Shown one piece after another: positions 1 to 4,798 of a stretch of DNA of 9,850 nucleotides; position 1 is the first letter of the stretch, and each line of letters starts with the position of its first letter. The notes beneath the pieces are model-generated. The model was not told the origin of the DNA, did no database searches, and saw only the letters and a program-made list of their open reading frames with translations. The translations under genes and the position numbers were made by a program. The DNA comes from CAYHSW01 sp964431075 (GTDB lineage Bacteria; Patescibacteriota; Microgenomatia; JAMCZE01), in NCBI GenBank assembly GCA_964431075.1, contig CAYSID010000026.1, positions 1 through 9,850 of the forward strand, read 5' to 3'.

Positions 1-77
1 ATTTTTGCCCGCCCTCGCTTTCACTGTTTCTTTTTTCGCCGCCGCAATTTTTCGTATTTCGCTTTGCGAAATGCGCC
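1..77. repeat. Left arm of a long inverted repeat
   Basis: Positions 1-55 are the exact reverse complement of 2235-2289. Next to this block, 56-72 forms a hairpin (ATTTCGC, loop TTT, GCGAAAT), followed by GCGCC at 73-77, which also recurs at the same place in the right arm. The window starts inside the repeat, so its outer end is unknown. The arm is intergenic. Confidence 0.9.
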
Positions 78-89
78 ACCGGAAAGGAA

Positions 90-131
90 GTTGTGTTTGC
101 CCCGCCCACCCGTGCGCACACAACATTTTTA
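90..131 (+). terminator. Possible intrinsic terminator-like hairpin
   Basis: GTTGTGT (90-96) pairs with ACACAAC (118-124) around a GC-rich 21-nt loop and is followed by ATTTTT (125-130). It could end a plus-strand transcript entering from outside the window. The stem is short and the loop long, so the call is weak. Confidence 0.25.
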
Positions 132-142
132 CTCCCCTTGCC

Positions 143-180
143 TGTTATATAATTGCTCTCCATAGACCAATCATATAACA
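143..180 (+). promoter_or_regulatory. Promoter with inverted-repeat operator upstream of the XRE gene
   Basis: TGTTATATAATTG (143-155) and CAATCATATAACA (168-180) are inverted repeats matching at 12 of 13 positions, separated by 12 nt. A perfect -10 hexamer, TATAAT (148-153), lies inside the left arm; no good -35 is visible. The next gene encodes an XRE/Cro-type HTH protein, a family that commonly binds such palindromes at its own promoter, so autorepression is the natural reading. Confidence 0.55.
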
Positions 181-211
181 TTTGATACAATCAATGCAAG
201 TGGATAATAAT

Positions 212-415
212 ATGAAAAAAGAGATTACAAATTTTGGAAAGCGTCTCCGCGAGACCCGCTTAAAAAAGAAGATGTCGCAAGGCGACATTGCCGAAAAATT
301 GGGTGTTCACCGGAGTTATATTAGCGGACTTGAGCGAGGAAAACGCAATCCGTCATTATTAACTATTAACAAAATGGCGAAAGCCATCGGCGTTGAGCCG
401 AAAGAATTACTATGA
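212..415 (+). CDS. XRE/Cro-CI family HTH transcriptional regulator
   Basis: This is a small (67 aa) stand-alone helix-turn-helix DNA-binding protein. Almost the whole chain is one HTH_3 domain: the FGKRLRETRLKKKMSQ opening, GDIAEKLGVHRSYISGLERG as the HTH core, and NPSLLTINKMAKAIGV as the closing helices. I chose ATG 212 because the family usually starts a few residues before the RLRETR helix; TTG 182 and ATG 194 are in-frame alternatives adding 10 or 6 residues. The stop overlaps the next start (ATGA at 412-415), so the two genes are probably translationally coupled. It has no effector domain and probably works as a repressor of its own operon through the inverted repeat at 143-180. Antitoxin-like HTH proteins have the same architecture, so a toxin-antitoxin role with the next gene is possible but unproven. 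Confidence 0.85.
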   Translation: MKKEITNFGKRLRETRLKKKMSQGDIAEKLGVHRSYISGLERGKRNPSLLTINKMAKAIGVEPKELL

Positions 416-813
416 ATACCTATAAAGGCACGATTATTGAGGAATCTTTAACAAATAAAAATGTCCTCAAAAAAGTAAAAATTATTTCCACAAAAGTTGA
501 ACCGATAACCGATGAACATAAAACGCCGTGGCTTTCGCGATGGACTTTGCACGCTGTTGAAATTCCTGAAAACGAAGCGCAAAGCGTAGCCGAAGAAATA
601 AGCAAATCGCTTGACTACTCGCATAATAATTCTTGGTACGCGGATTACAAAAACGATACCCACCACTACATAATCTTCCGTGATAAAATTTTCTATATAG
701 ACCGAAAAAGCAAAGAACAATATGACGAAGCGAAACGCTACGGCATTTCGCTCGGCATACCAGAGTATCAAGTAGATTTCCACCCCGAGGTCGAGGAGTG
801 GGAAAGAAAATAA
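412..813 (+). CDS. Conserved hypothetical protein coupled to the XRE regulator
   Basis: I cannot assign a named family. The 133-aa product is soluble and highly charged, with no signal peptide or membrane segment. It opens with MNTYKGTIIEESL followed by a strand-rich stretch, has an aromatic/His-rich middle (NSWYADYKNDTHHYIIFRD) and ends in an acidic tail (HPEVEEWERK). The KGTIIEESL opening and the YGISLGIPEYQVDF segment resemble small uncharacterised proteins I associate with CPR genomes; this is recall, not a search. The ATG overlaps the upstream stop (ATGA) and no Shine-Dalgarno site is present, so translation probably depends on the regulator gene. A toxin or effector partner for the XRE protein is conceivable because of the gene order. 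Confidence is high that the gene is real and low for any function. Confidence 0.75.
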   Translation: MNTYKGTIIEESLTNKNVLKKVKIISTKVEPITDEHKTPWLSRWTLHAVEIPENEAQSVAEEISKSLDYSHNNSWYADYKNDTHHYIIFRDKIFYIDRKSKEQYDEAKRYGISLGIPEYQVDFHPEVEEWERK

Positions 814-814
814 A

Positions 815-820
815 AGGAGG
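815..820 (+). promoter_or_regulatory. Strong Shine-Dalgarno AGGAGG for the VOC gene
   Basis: AGGAGG ends 10 nt before ATG 831. It decides this start against the in-frame GTG at 798, which lies inside the previous gene. It is one of only a few clear Shine-Dalgarno sites in the window. Confidence 0.85.
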
Positions 821-830
821 CGAAAAAATT

Positions 831-1199
831 ATGCTTAAAAAATTATTTGCAAATTGTCTGTTGGTAAATGACTTTGAAAAATCTCTTGCCTTTTATCGAG
901 ACATTTTAGGGTTAGAGGTGAACTCAACCGAAGGTAAATTTGCCGATTTCAAACTCGAGGGTACTTCTTTAGCTATCTTTGAGAAAGAAGCGGCAACAGC
1001 TATGTTCCCTAAAAAATTTATGGGAAATGGCGGCGGAGTAATTTTGGCTTTTCAAGTTGATGATGTCAAAAAAACTTGCAACGATCTAAAAACAAAAGGC
1101 GTTGAAATTTTTGAAGGACCAAAAACTACGCCGTGGGGTCAAATTGTTGCTTATTTTAACGACCCGGACGGAAACATTTGGGAAGTTTCGGCAAAATAA
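831..1199 (+). CDS. VOC superfamily (glyoxalase/bleomycin-resistance fold) protein
   Basis: The 122-aa product has one vicinal-oxygen-chelate domain with two beta-alpha-beta-beta-beta halves. The first half has VNDFEKSLAFYRDILGLEV (residues 12-30), the second VDDVKKTCNDLKTKGVEIF (76-94), and it closes with FNDPDGNIWEVS, the typical end of the family. Metal ligands are only partly kept: Glu118 and a candidate Glu51 are present, but Asn8 and Leu72 stand near positions where glyoxalase I has His. Classical glyoxalase I activity is therefore doubtful; a binding or resistance protein, or another VOC enzyme, is more likely. It is cytoplasmic. It is 17 nt after the unknown gene and 8 nt before the glycosylase gene, so it is probably in the same operon. 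Confidence 0.85.
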   Translation: MLKKLFANCLLVNDFEKSLAFYRDILGLEVNSTEGKFADFKLEGTSLAIFEKEAATAMFPKKFMGNGGGVILAFQVDDVKKTCNDLKTKGVEIFEGPKTTPWGQIVAYFNDPDGNIWEVSAK

Positions 1200-1207
1200 A
1201 TTAGTTT

Positions 1208-2179
1208 ATGAAGTCATTAGTTTTGAAAGACAAAAAGGAATTTTTTGTATTCCCGAGCTCGCCATTTCATTTTGACGGGACTTTTCATAAGCCGTCGCAT
1301 TATCCAGATAAATTAACAGATTGGGAAACCGGAAAGTATTGGCAAACAATCAGAATTGCCAAGCGACTTTTTGGCTTGAAAATTGAAAACAGGGGCGAAA
1401 CAAAAAAACCAAAAATCAAAGTTTCCATTTTTTCCGACAAAAACATTTCCGAAAGTGAGCTTGGAAAAATCAAAGAAGAAATTATTTGGTGTTTTGATTT
1501 GAACGCCGATTTGAAAGAATTTAATAAACTCGCCAAAAGCGATAAACGCTTTTATCCAATTTTCAAAAAATGGTTAGGTATGCGTAATTCAAGCGCGCAT
1601 AATTTATATGAACTTCTCATAATTGCCGTGCTTCTCCAAAATGCAACCGTTCGACGAACTGTACAAATGACAAACGCTTTGCTTGATAACTACGGAACAA
1701 AATTAAAATTTGACGGCAAAGAAATTTTTTCAATTTGGTTGCCGGAAGCATTAAATAATGTTTCAGAGCAGGAATTACGAGATTTGAAAATTGGATACAG
1801 AGCCAAATTCATAAAGCGTTTATCGCAAGATTTTGCCGAAGGCAAAATTGACGAGTTGAAATTGAGAACGCTTGGCCAAGAAAACGCAAAAAAGGAATTA
1901 ATAAAACTTTACGGAGTTGGTCCGGAGACCGCTCGCATTTTGCTTTTTGAAGTTTGCCACCAATACAACACTTTTGACCATATCGCGCCGTGGCAACAAA
2001 AAATATATTCCCAGCTTTTTTACAAAAAGTCGCTTGTGTCGACAAACAAAATTCGAGATGACATCAAAAAACAATATGGCGATTATTCAATGCTCGCGGT
2101 TCACTACATTTGGGAAGATATTTTTTGGAAAAGAAAACACGAAAAAATTGATTGGTTAGAAAAAGAAATACGACTTTAG
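1208..2179 (+). CDS. HhH-GPD family DNA glycosylase (AlkA/OGG1-like)
   Basis: This is a base-excision repair enzyme expected to cleave the N-glycosidic bond of a damaged or modified base. The 323-aa chain has an N-terminal region of about 120 residues, then the HhH-GPD core: YELLIIAVLLQNATVRRTVQ (residues 134-153) as the first core helices, the helix-hairpin-helix LIKLYGVGPETA (231-242), and the GPD segment YNTFDHIAPWQQKI (253-266). Asp257 is the candidate catalytic Asp, although the spacing to the following helix is about three residues longer than I expect for AlkA or OGG1. No FeS-cluster cysteines are seen at the C-terminus (it ends DWLEKEIRL), so it is not MutY- or Nth-like. No Shine-Dalgarno is visible; it starts 8 nt after the VOC stop and is likely coupled to it. 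The substrate cannot be read from sequence. It is the last gene before the right repeat arm. Confidence 0.8.
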   Translation: MKSLVLKDKKEFFVFPSSPFHFDGTFHKPSHYPDKLTDWETGKYWQTIRIAKRLFGLKIENRGETKKPKIKVSIFSDKNISESELGKIKEEIIWCFDLNADLKEFNKLAKSDKRFYPIFKKWLGMRNSSAHNLYELLIIAVLLQNATVRRTVQMTNALLDNYGTKLKFDGKEIFSIWLPEALNNVSEQELRDLKIGYRAKFIKRLSQDFAEGKIDELKLRTLGQENAKKELIKLYGVGPETARILLFEVCHQYNTFDHIAPWQQKIYSQLFYKKSLVSTNKIRDDIKKQYGDYSMLAVHYIWEDIFWKRKHEKIDWLEKEIRL

Positions 2180-2214
2180 TTTTTTCGGTTTTCTGATAGA
2201 TTAAAGGTAAAGGC

Positions 2215-2289
2215 GGCGCGCCAACTTCGTTGGCACGAAAAATTGCGGCGGCGAAAAAAGAAACAGTGAAAGCGAGGGCGGGCAAAAAT
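2215..2289. repeat. Right arm of the long inverted repeat
   Basis: Positions 2235-2289 are the perfect 55-bp reverse complement of 1-55. Just inside lies a hairpin, GCCAAC (2220-2225), loop TTC, GTTGGC (2229-2234), unrelated in sequence to the hairpin at the same place in the left arm. It is followed by the shared GGCGC (2215-2219). The pair bounds four genes. Confidence 0.9.
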
Positions 2290-2361
2290 TCCTTCCCCCC
2301 AACCCCCTTCCTTTTTGCCCGCCCGAGCGTTCAGTTTTGGTTCTGCCGCGCGAAGCGCGGC
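2276..2361. repeat. Nested hairpins outside the right arm
   Basis: GGGCGGGCAAAAA (2276-2288) pairs with TTTTTGCCCGCCC (2312-2324) as a perfect 13-bp stem around a C-rich 23-nt loop (2289-2311). A second perfect hairpin follows: GCCGCGC (2345-2351), loop GAA, GCGCGGC (2355-2361). The sequence lies between convergent genes (glycosylase on plus, deoxyribosyltransferase-like gene on minus). The first stem is followed by G/C rather than a T-tract, so it is a repeat structure more than a textbook terminator. Confidence 0.75.
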
Positions 2362-2416
2362 AATCATTCAGGATTTTGTTCAAAATGAGTTCTGACTTTT
2401 TCCAACAAACACCACC

Positions 2417-2878
2417 TTACCCCCTATCCTTATCAATCAACATCCTCACATACTCTGATTTATTCAAACCATAAACCTTCCCCGCCCGCTCCAAATACAT
2501 TTCCTGCGCCGGGGATAAAAACAGATTAAACCGCTCGCTGTAGTGCCGTTTCTGGGTTTTGGAAATAAAATCGGCAACAATCTCCCCGACGGTATATTCA
2601 TTATATTTGGCGCCAAAAAAATAAGCATTGGTAATTTTTTGGGAAAAATCCTCATAAACGGAGAGACACAACACCGGCTTTTTATTTTGAATCGCCAACG
2701 TCGCCTCATGCCCCAGCTGAAAATCCTCTTGAGAAATCTCAATAATAATGGCATCGGCTTTTTCCATATCTTTAGTAATTATTTTTACTTTCGTGGCTTT
2801 AATAGCCTCCATTACCATCTGATATTGTTTCTCGTATTTGTTTTGCCCCAACAAACTCGCGGCATAAAATACTGTCAT
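2417..2878 (-). CDS. Nucleoside 2-deoxyribosyltransferase-like domain fused to a ribbon-helix-helix domain
   Basis: The 153-aa protein has two parts. Residues 1-105 look like a Rossmann-type nucleoside 2-deoxyribosyltransferase/Rcl fold: VFYAASL as the first strand, ADAIIIEIS (41-49), then DFQLGHEATLAIQNKKPVLCL (52-72). Glu58 of GHEA sits where the family nucleophile Glu occurs, with Glu47 nearby. Residues 114-150 look like a CopG-type ribbon-helix-helix: strand RFNLFLS (116-122), helix AQEMYLERAGKVYG, turn, and helix KSEYVRMLID. This suggests a DNA-binding regulator that senses or processes a nucleotide. The ATG at 2878 has no Shine-Dalgarno site, and a -10 lies 6 nt upstream, so the mRNA is probably leaderless. 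TACGTA boxes in the promoter are good candidate operators. Whether the enzyme part is active is unknown. Confidence 0.7.
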   Translation of the reverse strand: MTVFYAASLLGQNKYEKQYQMVMEAIKATKVKIITKDMEKADAIIIEISQEDFQLGHEATLAIQNKKPVLCLSVYEDFSQKITNAYFFGAKYNEYTVGEIVADFISKTQKRHYSERFNLFLSPAQEMYLERAGKVYGLNKSEYVRMLIDKDRG

Positions 2879-2884
2879 AATTTA

Positions 2885-2913
2885 AATATATACGTATATT
2901 ACGTAGATTGCAA
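2885..2913 (-). promoter_or_regulatory. Leaderless promoter with two TACGTA boxes (RHH operator candidate)
   Basis: On the minus strand, TTGCAA (2913-2908), a 17-nt spacer and TATATT (2890-2885) form a promoter whose -10 ends 6 nt before the ATG. The spacer holds two TACGTA boxes (2891-2896 and 2900-2905) with 9-bp periodicity; the first is the centre of the 12-bp palindrome ATATACGTATAT (2888-2899). RHH proteins typically bind short repeats with about one-turn spacing, so this fits autorepression. Confidence 0.5.
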
Positions 2914-2922
2914 GAGATGTAT

Positions 2923-3483
2923 CTATTGATATTGTTGAGGAATTATATGTATATTGTTTTTGTCCTTTTCCCAATTTTTAGGATTATTTTGAATGTAATT
3001 ACAAATTTTGGTGTATTCATTTTCATCACGAATAATGTGTTCGTAATAATTGCGTTGAAATATTTTTTTAATATAAACCCATTTATTCTGTAGGGGCGCG
3101 GTCTCCGCGCCCGATAAATCAACAACACCCGCGCCCGATTTTGCCAGACGAACCGATTTCGCCGATTGATATTTAAAATATGCCAAAATCTGACCTAATG
3201 TTTTTGGGCGGGGAAACCCCGCCCCTACAATATTGATGATTATATGAATATGATTTGGCATAATCTGGTATTCATCCAAAATGACGCCGTTATATTTTGT
3301 CGGAATTTGATTCAACCAATAATCGATAATTTTTCCGGCATTGTTTAAAACCATTTTTCCGTCGATAATTTCTCCAAATAAATTTTCTCGATCGTGCGTG
3401 CAGATTGTGCAGAAATATAATCCATTTTGGGAATAATCAAATCCCCGCAATCGAATTGATTGTCTATTTGGTAAATTTTGCAT
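2923..3483 (-). CDS. REP-associated tyrosine transposase (RAYT, Y1_Tnp family)
   Basis: This is a single-strand DNA nuclease/transposase of the HUH Y1 family, thought to mobilise REP palindromes. The 186-aa chain shows SIRLRGFDYSQNGLYFCTIC at the N-terminus, the HUH motif PNHIHIII (His78, His80), a helix with the candidate nucleophile Tyr105 (AYFKYQSAK), and the family C-terminus IFQRNYYEHIIRDENEYTKI followed by NYIQNNPKNWE. I chose ATG 3483; the frame stays open upstream to 3591, but that part is only repeat sequence translated as VLIYRAR-type heptads. Residues about 116-132 are encoded by a 51-bp copy of the repeat that also lies at its 5' end, and residues 86-93 (VGAGFPRP) by a second palindrome. 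Both keep the frame and fall in linker positions that vary in this family. No promoter or Shine-Dalgarno is evident. The gene looks intact. Confidence 0.9.
   Translation of the reverse strand: MQNLPNRQSIRLRGFDYSQNGLYFCTICTHDRENLFGEIIDGKMVLNNAGKIIDYWLNQIPTKYNGVILDEYQIMPNHIHIIINIVGAGFPRPKTLGQILAYFKYQSAKSVRLAKSGAGVVDLSGAETAPLQNKWVYIKKIFQRNYYEHIIRDENEYTKICNYIQNNPKNWEKDKNNIHIIPQQYQ
3089..3139. repeat. REP-like repeat copy 1, inside the RAYT coding sequence
   Basis: This 51-bp element is identical to 3492-3542. It opens with TGTA, then the palindrome GGGCGCGG (3094-3101), loop TCT, CCGCGCCC (3105-3112), then two CCCGAT(AAA) units 24 bp apart. It is read in frame within the transposase, replacing a variable loop between the catalytic helix and the QRNYYEH motif. 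Confidence 0.9.
3206..3229. repeat. REP-like palindrome variant inside the RAYT gene
   Basis: GGGCGGGG (3206-3213), loop AAA, CCCCGCCC (3217-3224), then CTACA. Read on the minus strand it begins TGTAGGGGCGGGG, matching the other copy except for compensating changes in both stem arms (C-G to G-C), which supports selection on the hairpin. It encodes residues 86-93 of the transposase. Confidence 0.8.
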
Positions 3484-3491
3484 AAAACCGT

Positions 3492-3542
3492 TGTAGGGGC
3501 GCGGTCTCCGCGCCCGATAAATCAACAACACCCGCGCCCGAT
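3492..3542. repeat. REP-like repeat copy 2, at the 5' side of the RAYT gene
   Basis: This is an exact 51-bp match to 3089-3139 in the same orientation, 403 bp away. Its palindrome is 3497-3504 with 3508-3515. It begins 9 bp upstream of the transposase ATG and leads directly into the tandem array. REP copies beside a RAYT gene are the usual arrangement for the family's substrates. Confidence 0.9.
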
Positions 3543-3626
3543 AAATCAACACCCGTTCCCGATAAACCAAAACCCATGCCCGATAAACCAACCCCCCCTC
3601 GCCCGATAAATCAACACCCGCGCCCG
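3513..3626. repeat. Degenerate 21-24 bp tandem array (CCCGATAAA units)
   Basis: CCCGATAAA begins at 3513, 3537, 3558, 3579 and 3602, with a truncated CCCG unit at 3623. The steps are 24, 21, 21, 23 and 21. Units share CCCGATAAAYCAAC with variable ends. On the minus strand a 21-bp step is seven codons, so the open frame reads heptads such as VLIYRAR. The array fills the gap between the RAYT start and the M23 peptidase stop (3633). There are no unique spacers, so it is not a CRISPR. Confidence 0.85.
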
Positions 3627-3632
3627 TCCAAA

Positions 3633-4709
3633 TTATTTTAACAACCCTGCCGGGTTGACGGCATTGTCTCCGGAGAAAACCGCAAAATGCAGATGCGAGC
3701 CGGTAGACCGGCCGGTGGAGCCCATTTTCCCGATCAACTGGCCGCGGCTGATATTATCCCCAACAGAAACGCTGACTTCGGATAAATGGGCATAGAGCGT
3801 GGAAAGACCATTACCATGATCAACCTTAATATACTTGCCGTACCCGCCGTTATACCCCGACCGTTCCGCCACCACCACCCGCCCGGAATCGGCGCCGATA
3901 ATCGAAGTTCCGATCCCGTTGGCTATGTCTATGCCGTTGTGGTACCAGGTAAACCGTTGGGTGATCGTCCCGCCTGCGGGCCACATCAGGGCTCCAGTTC
4001 CCCGGGCGAACAGCGTCTGGCCGGGGGTCGTTTGATACACCGGCCTGACGGCCTCTTCCGGCATCACCCCGCCGGGGATAACCAAGCTTTGTCCGGCCGC
4101 CAGCTCAAAAGTTTCGTCATTGGCAAAAGAGTTATAGGGCCAGTCCGCGATTGGCTGCGCCGACTCCAGACCGTATTTTTTGGCCAAAGCATTGACTGTG
4201 TCGCCCTTTTTAACCATGATAATGACTCCGCTTACCGGCGGGACTTTGATAATCGTTCCTACGGATAAATCGTTTATGGAAAGTTTGGGATTCAGTGCTT
4301 TGATTGAGGCGGTATCCACGCCATAATTTTTGGCGATACCGGACAAAGTATCCCCTTTTTGGATGGTATACTCAACAATATCCCGACGGGGTTTTTCGGA
4401 CTCCACCGTTTTAACAGCAGTCGCGGTGACGGTATTTAAGATTGAGGATGGTGTCTCCTCAATAGCGTTGGCTGAAGCTTTCGTGGGGTATTGATTGATA
4501 AAGAGCGGGGCGGAAACCAGGCCAAGAATTATTAGAGAAAACATCCCAAAATGTAAAAACGGCCGCTGATACGCTCCCCGTCTGGTAATTAATTTTCCAA
4601 CCAAAAGCGATTTTGCCCCGTCGAATTTTGCCCCAAAGACCAGTGTTTTTTTGTTTAGATACCAAAGGCAAACGGCTCCAAATTCCCCAATATCCCCAAC
4701 AAGATTCAT
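3633..4709 (-). CDS. Membrane-anchored LysM-M23 peptidoglycan endopeptidase
   Basis: The protein cleaves peptide cross-links in peptidoglycan, or activates amidases, outside the membrane. The 358-aa chain has a basic cytoplasmic N-terminus of about 53 residues, one membrane segment (GMFSLIILGLVSAPLFI, about 55-71), LysM 1 (113-157, YTIQKGDTLSGIAKNYGV), LysM 2 (about 162-212, MVKKGDTVNALAKKYGL) and a C-terminal M23 domain (about 241-358). All LytM zinc and catalytic residues are visible: His257 and Asp261 (HNGID), His308 (YAHLS), His339 and His341 (HLHF). It is therefore predicted to be active. LysM domains bind glycan strands and hold the enzyme at the wall. The ATG at 4709 has no Shine-Dalgarno site. 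It lies 89 nt downstream of rho on the same strand with its own possible promoter. Confidence 0.92.
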   Translation of the reverse strand: MNLVGDIGEFGAVCLWYLNKKTLVFGAKFDGAKSLLVGKLITRRGAYQRPFLHFGMFSLIILGLVSAPLFINQYPTKASANAIEETPSSILNTVTATAVKTVESEKPRRDIVEYTIQKGDTLSGIAKNYGVDTASIKALNPKLSINDLSVGTIIKVPPVSGVIIMVKKGDTVNALAKKYGLESAQPIADWPYNSFANDETFELAAGQSLVIPGGVMPEEAVRPVYQTTPGQTLFARGTGALMWPAGGTITQRFTWYHNGIDIANGIGTSIIGADSGRVVVAERSGYNGGYGKYIKVDHGNGLSTLYAHLSEVSVSVGDNISRGQLIGKMGSTGRSTGSHLHFAVFSGDNAVNPAGLLK

Positions 4710-4721
4710 ATGGTAAAAGGG

Positions 4722-4750
4722 AATTTACTATAATAAGAAGGCAGGGTCAA
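4722..4750 (-). promoter_or_regulatory. Possible promoter of the M23 peptidase gene
   Basis: On the minus strand, TTGACC (4750-4745) is followed after 17 nt by TAAATT (4727-4722), 12 nt before the ATG. A better hexamer, TATTAT (4735-4730), is nearby but badly spaced from that -35. A short, Shine-Dalgarno-free leader is implied either way. The gene may instead be cotranscribed with rho. Confidence 0.3.
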
Positions 4751-4798
4751 GATGTCCAAATACTAGCAAACTGTAACAATTTAAAAATTATGAGATTA

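Noticed and set aside
1..77. Integron attC-like site, because of conserved sequence with a variable hairpin
   Set aside because: No integrase is visible, no R-box core is recognisable, and the copies are inverted rather than in the same orientation.
182..211. TTG start of the XRE regulator at 182
   Set aside because: It would add ten residues not typical of the family, and the site abuts the putative operator; ATG 212 is more natural, although ATG 194 cannot be excluded.
2543..2929. 128-codon plus-strand frame opposite the deoxyribosyltransferase-like gene
   Set aside because: It is a shadow of the minus-strand gene, with low-complexity hydrophobic composition and no start signals.
3484..3591. 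36-residue N-terminal extension of the RAYT
   Set aside because: It is only translated repeat sequence with a TTG start, and homologous RAYT sequence begins at the ATG 3483 region.
3513..3626. CRISPR-like array of regular repeats
   Set aside because: The units are continuous degenerate tandem repeats with no unique spacers and no cas genes nearby.
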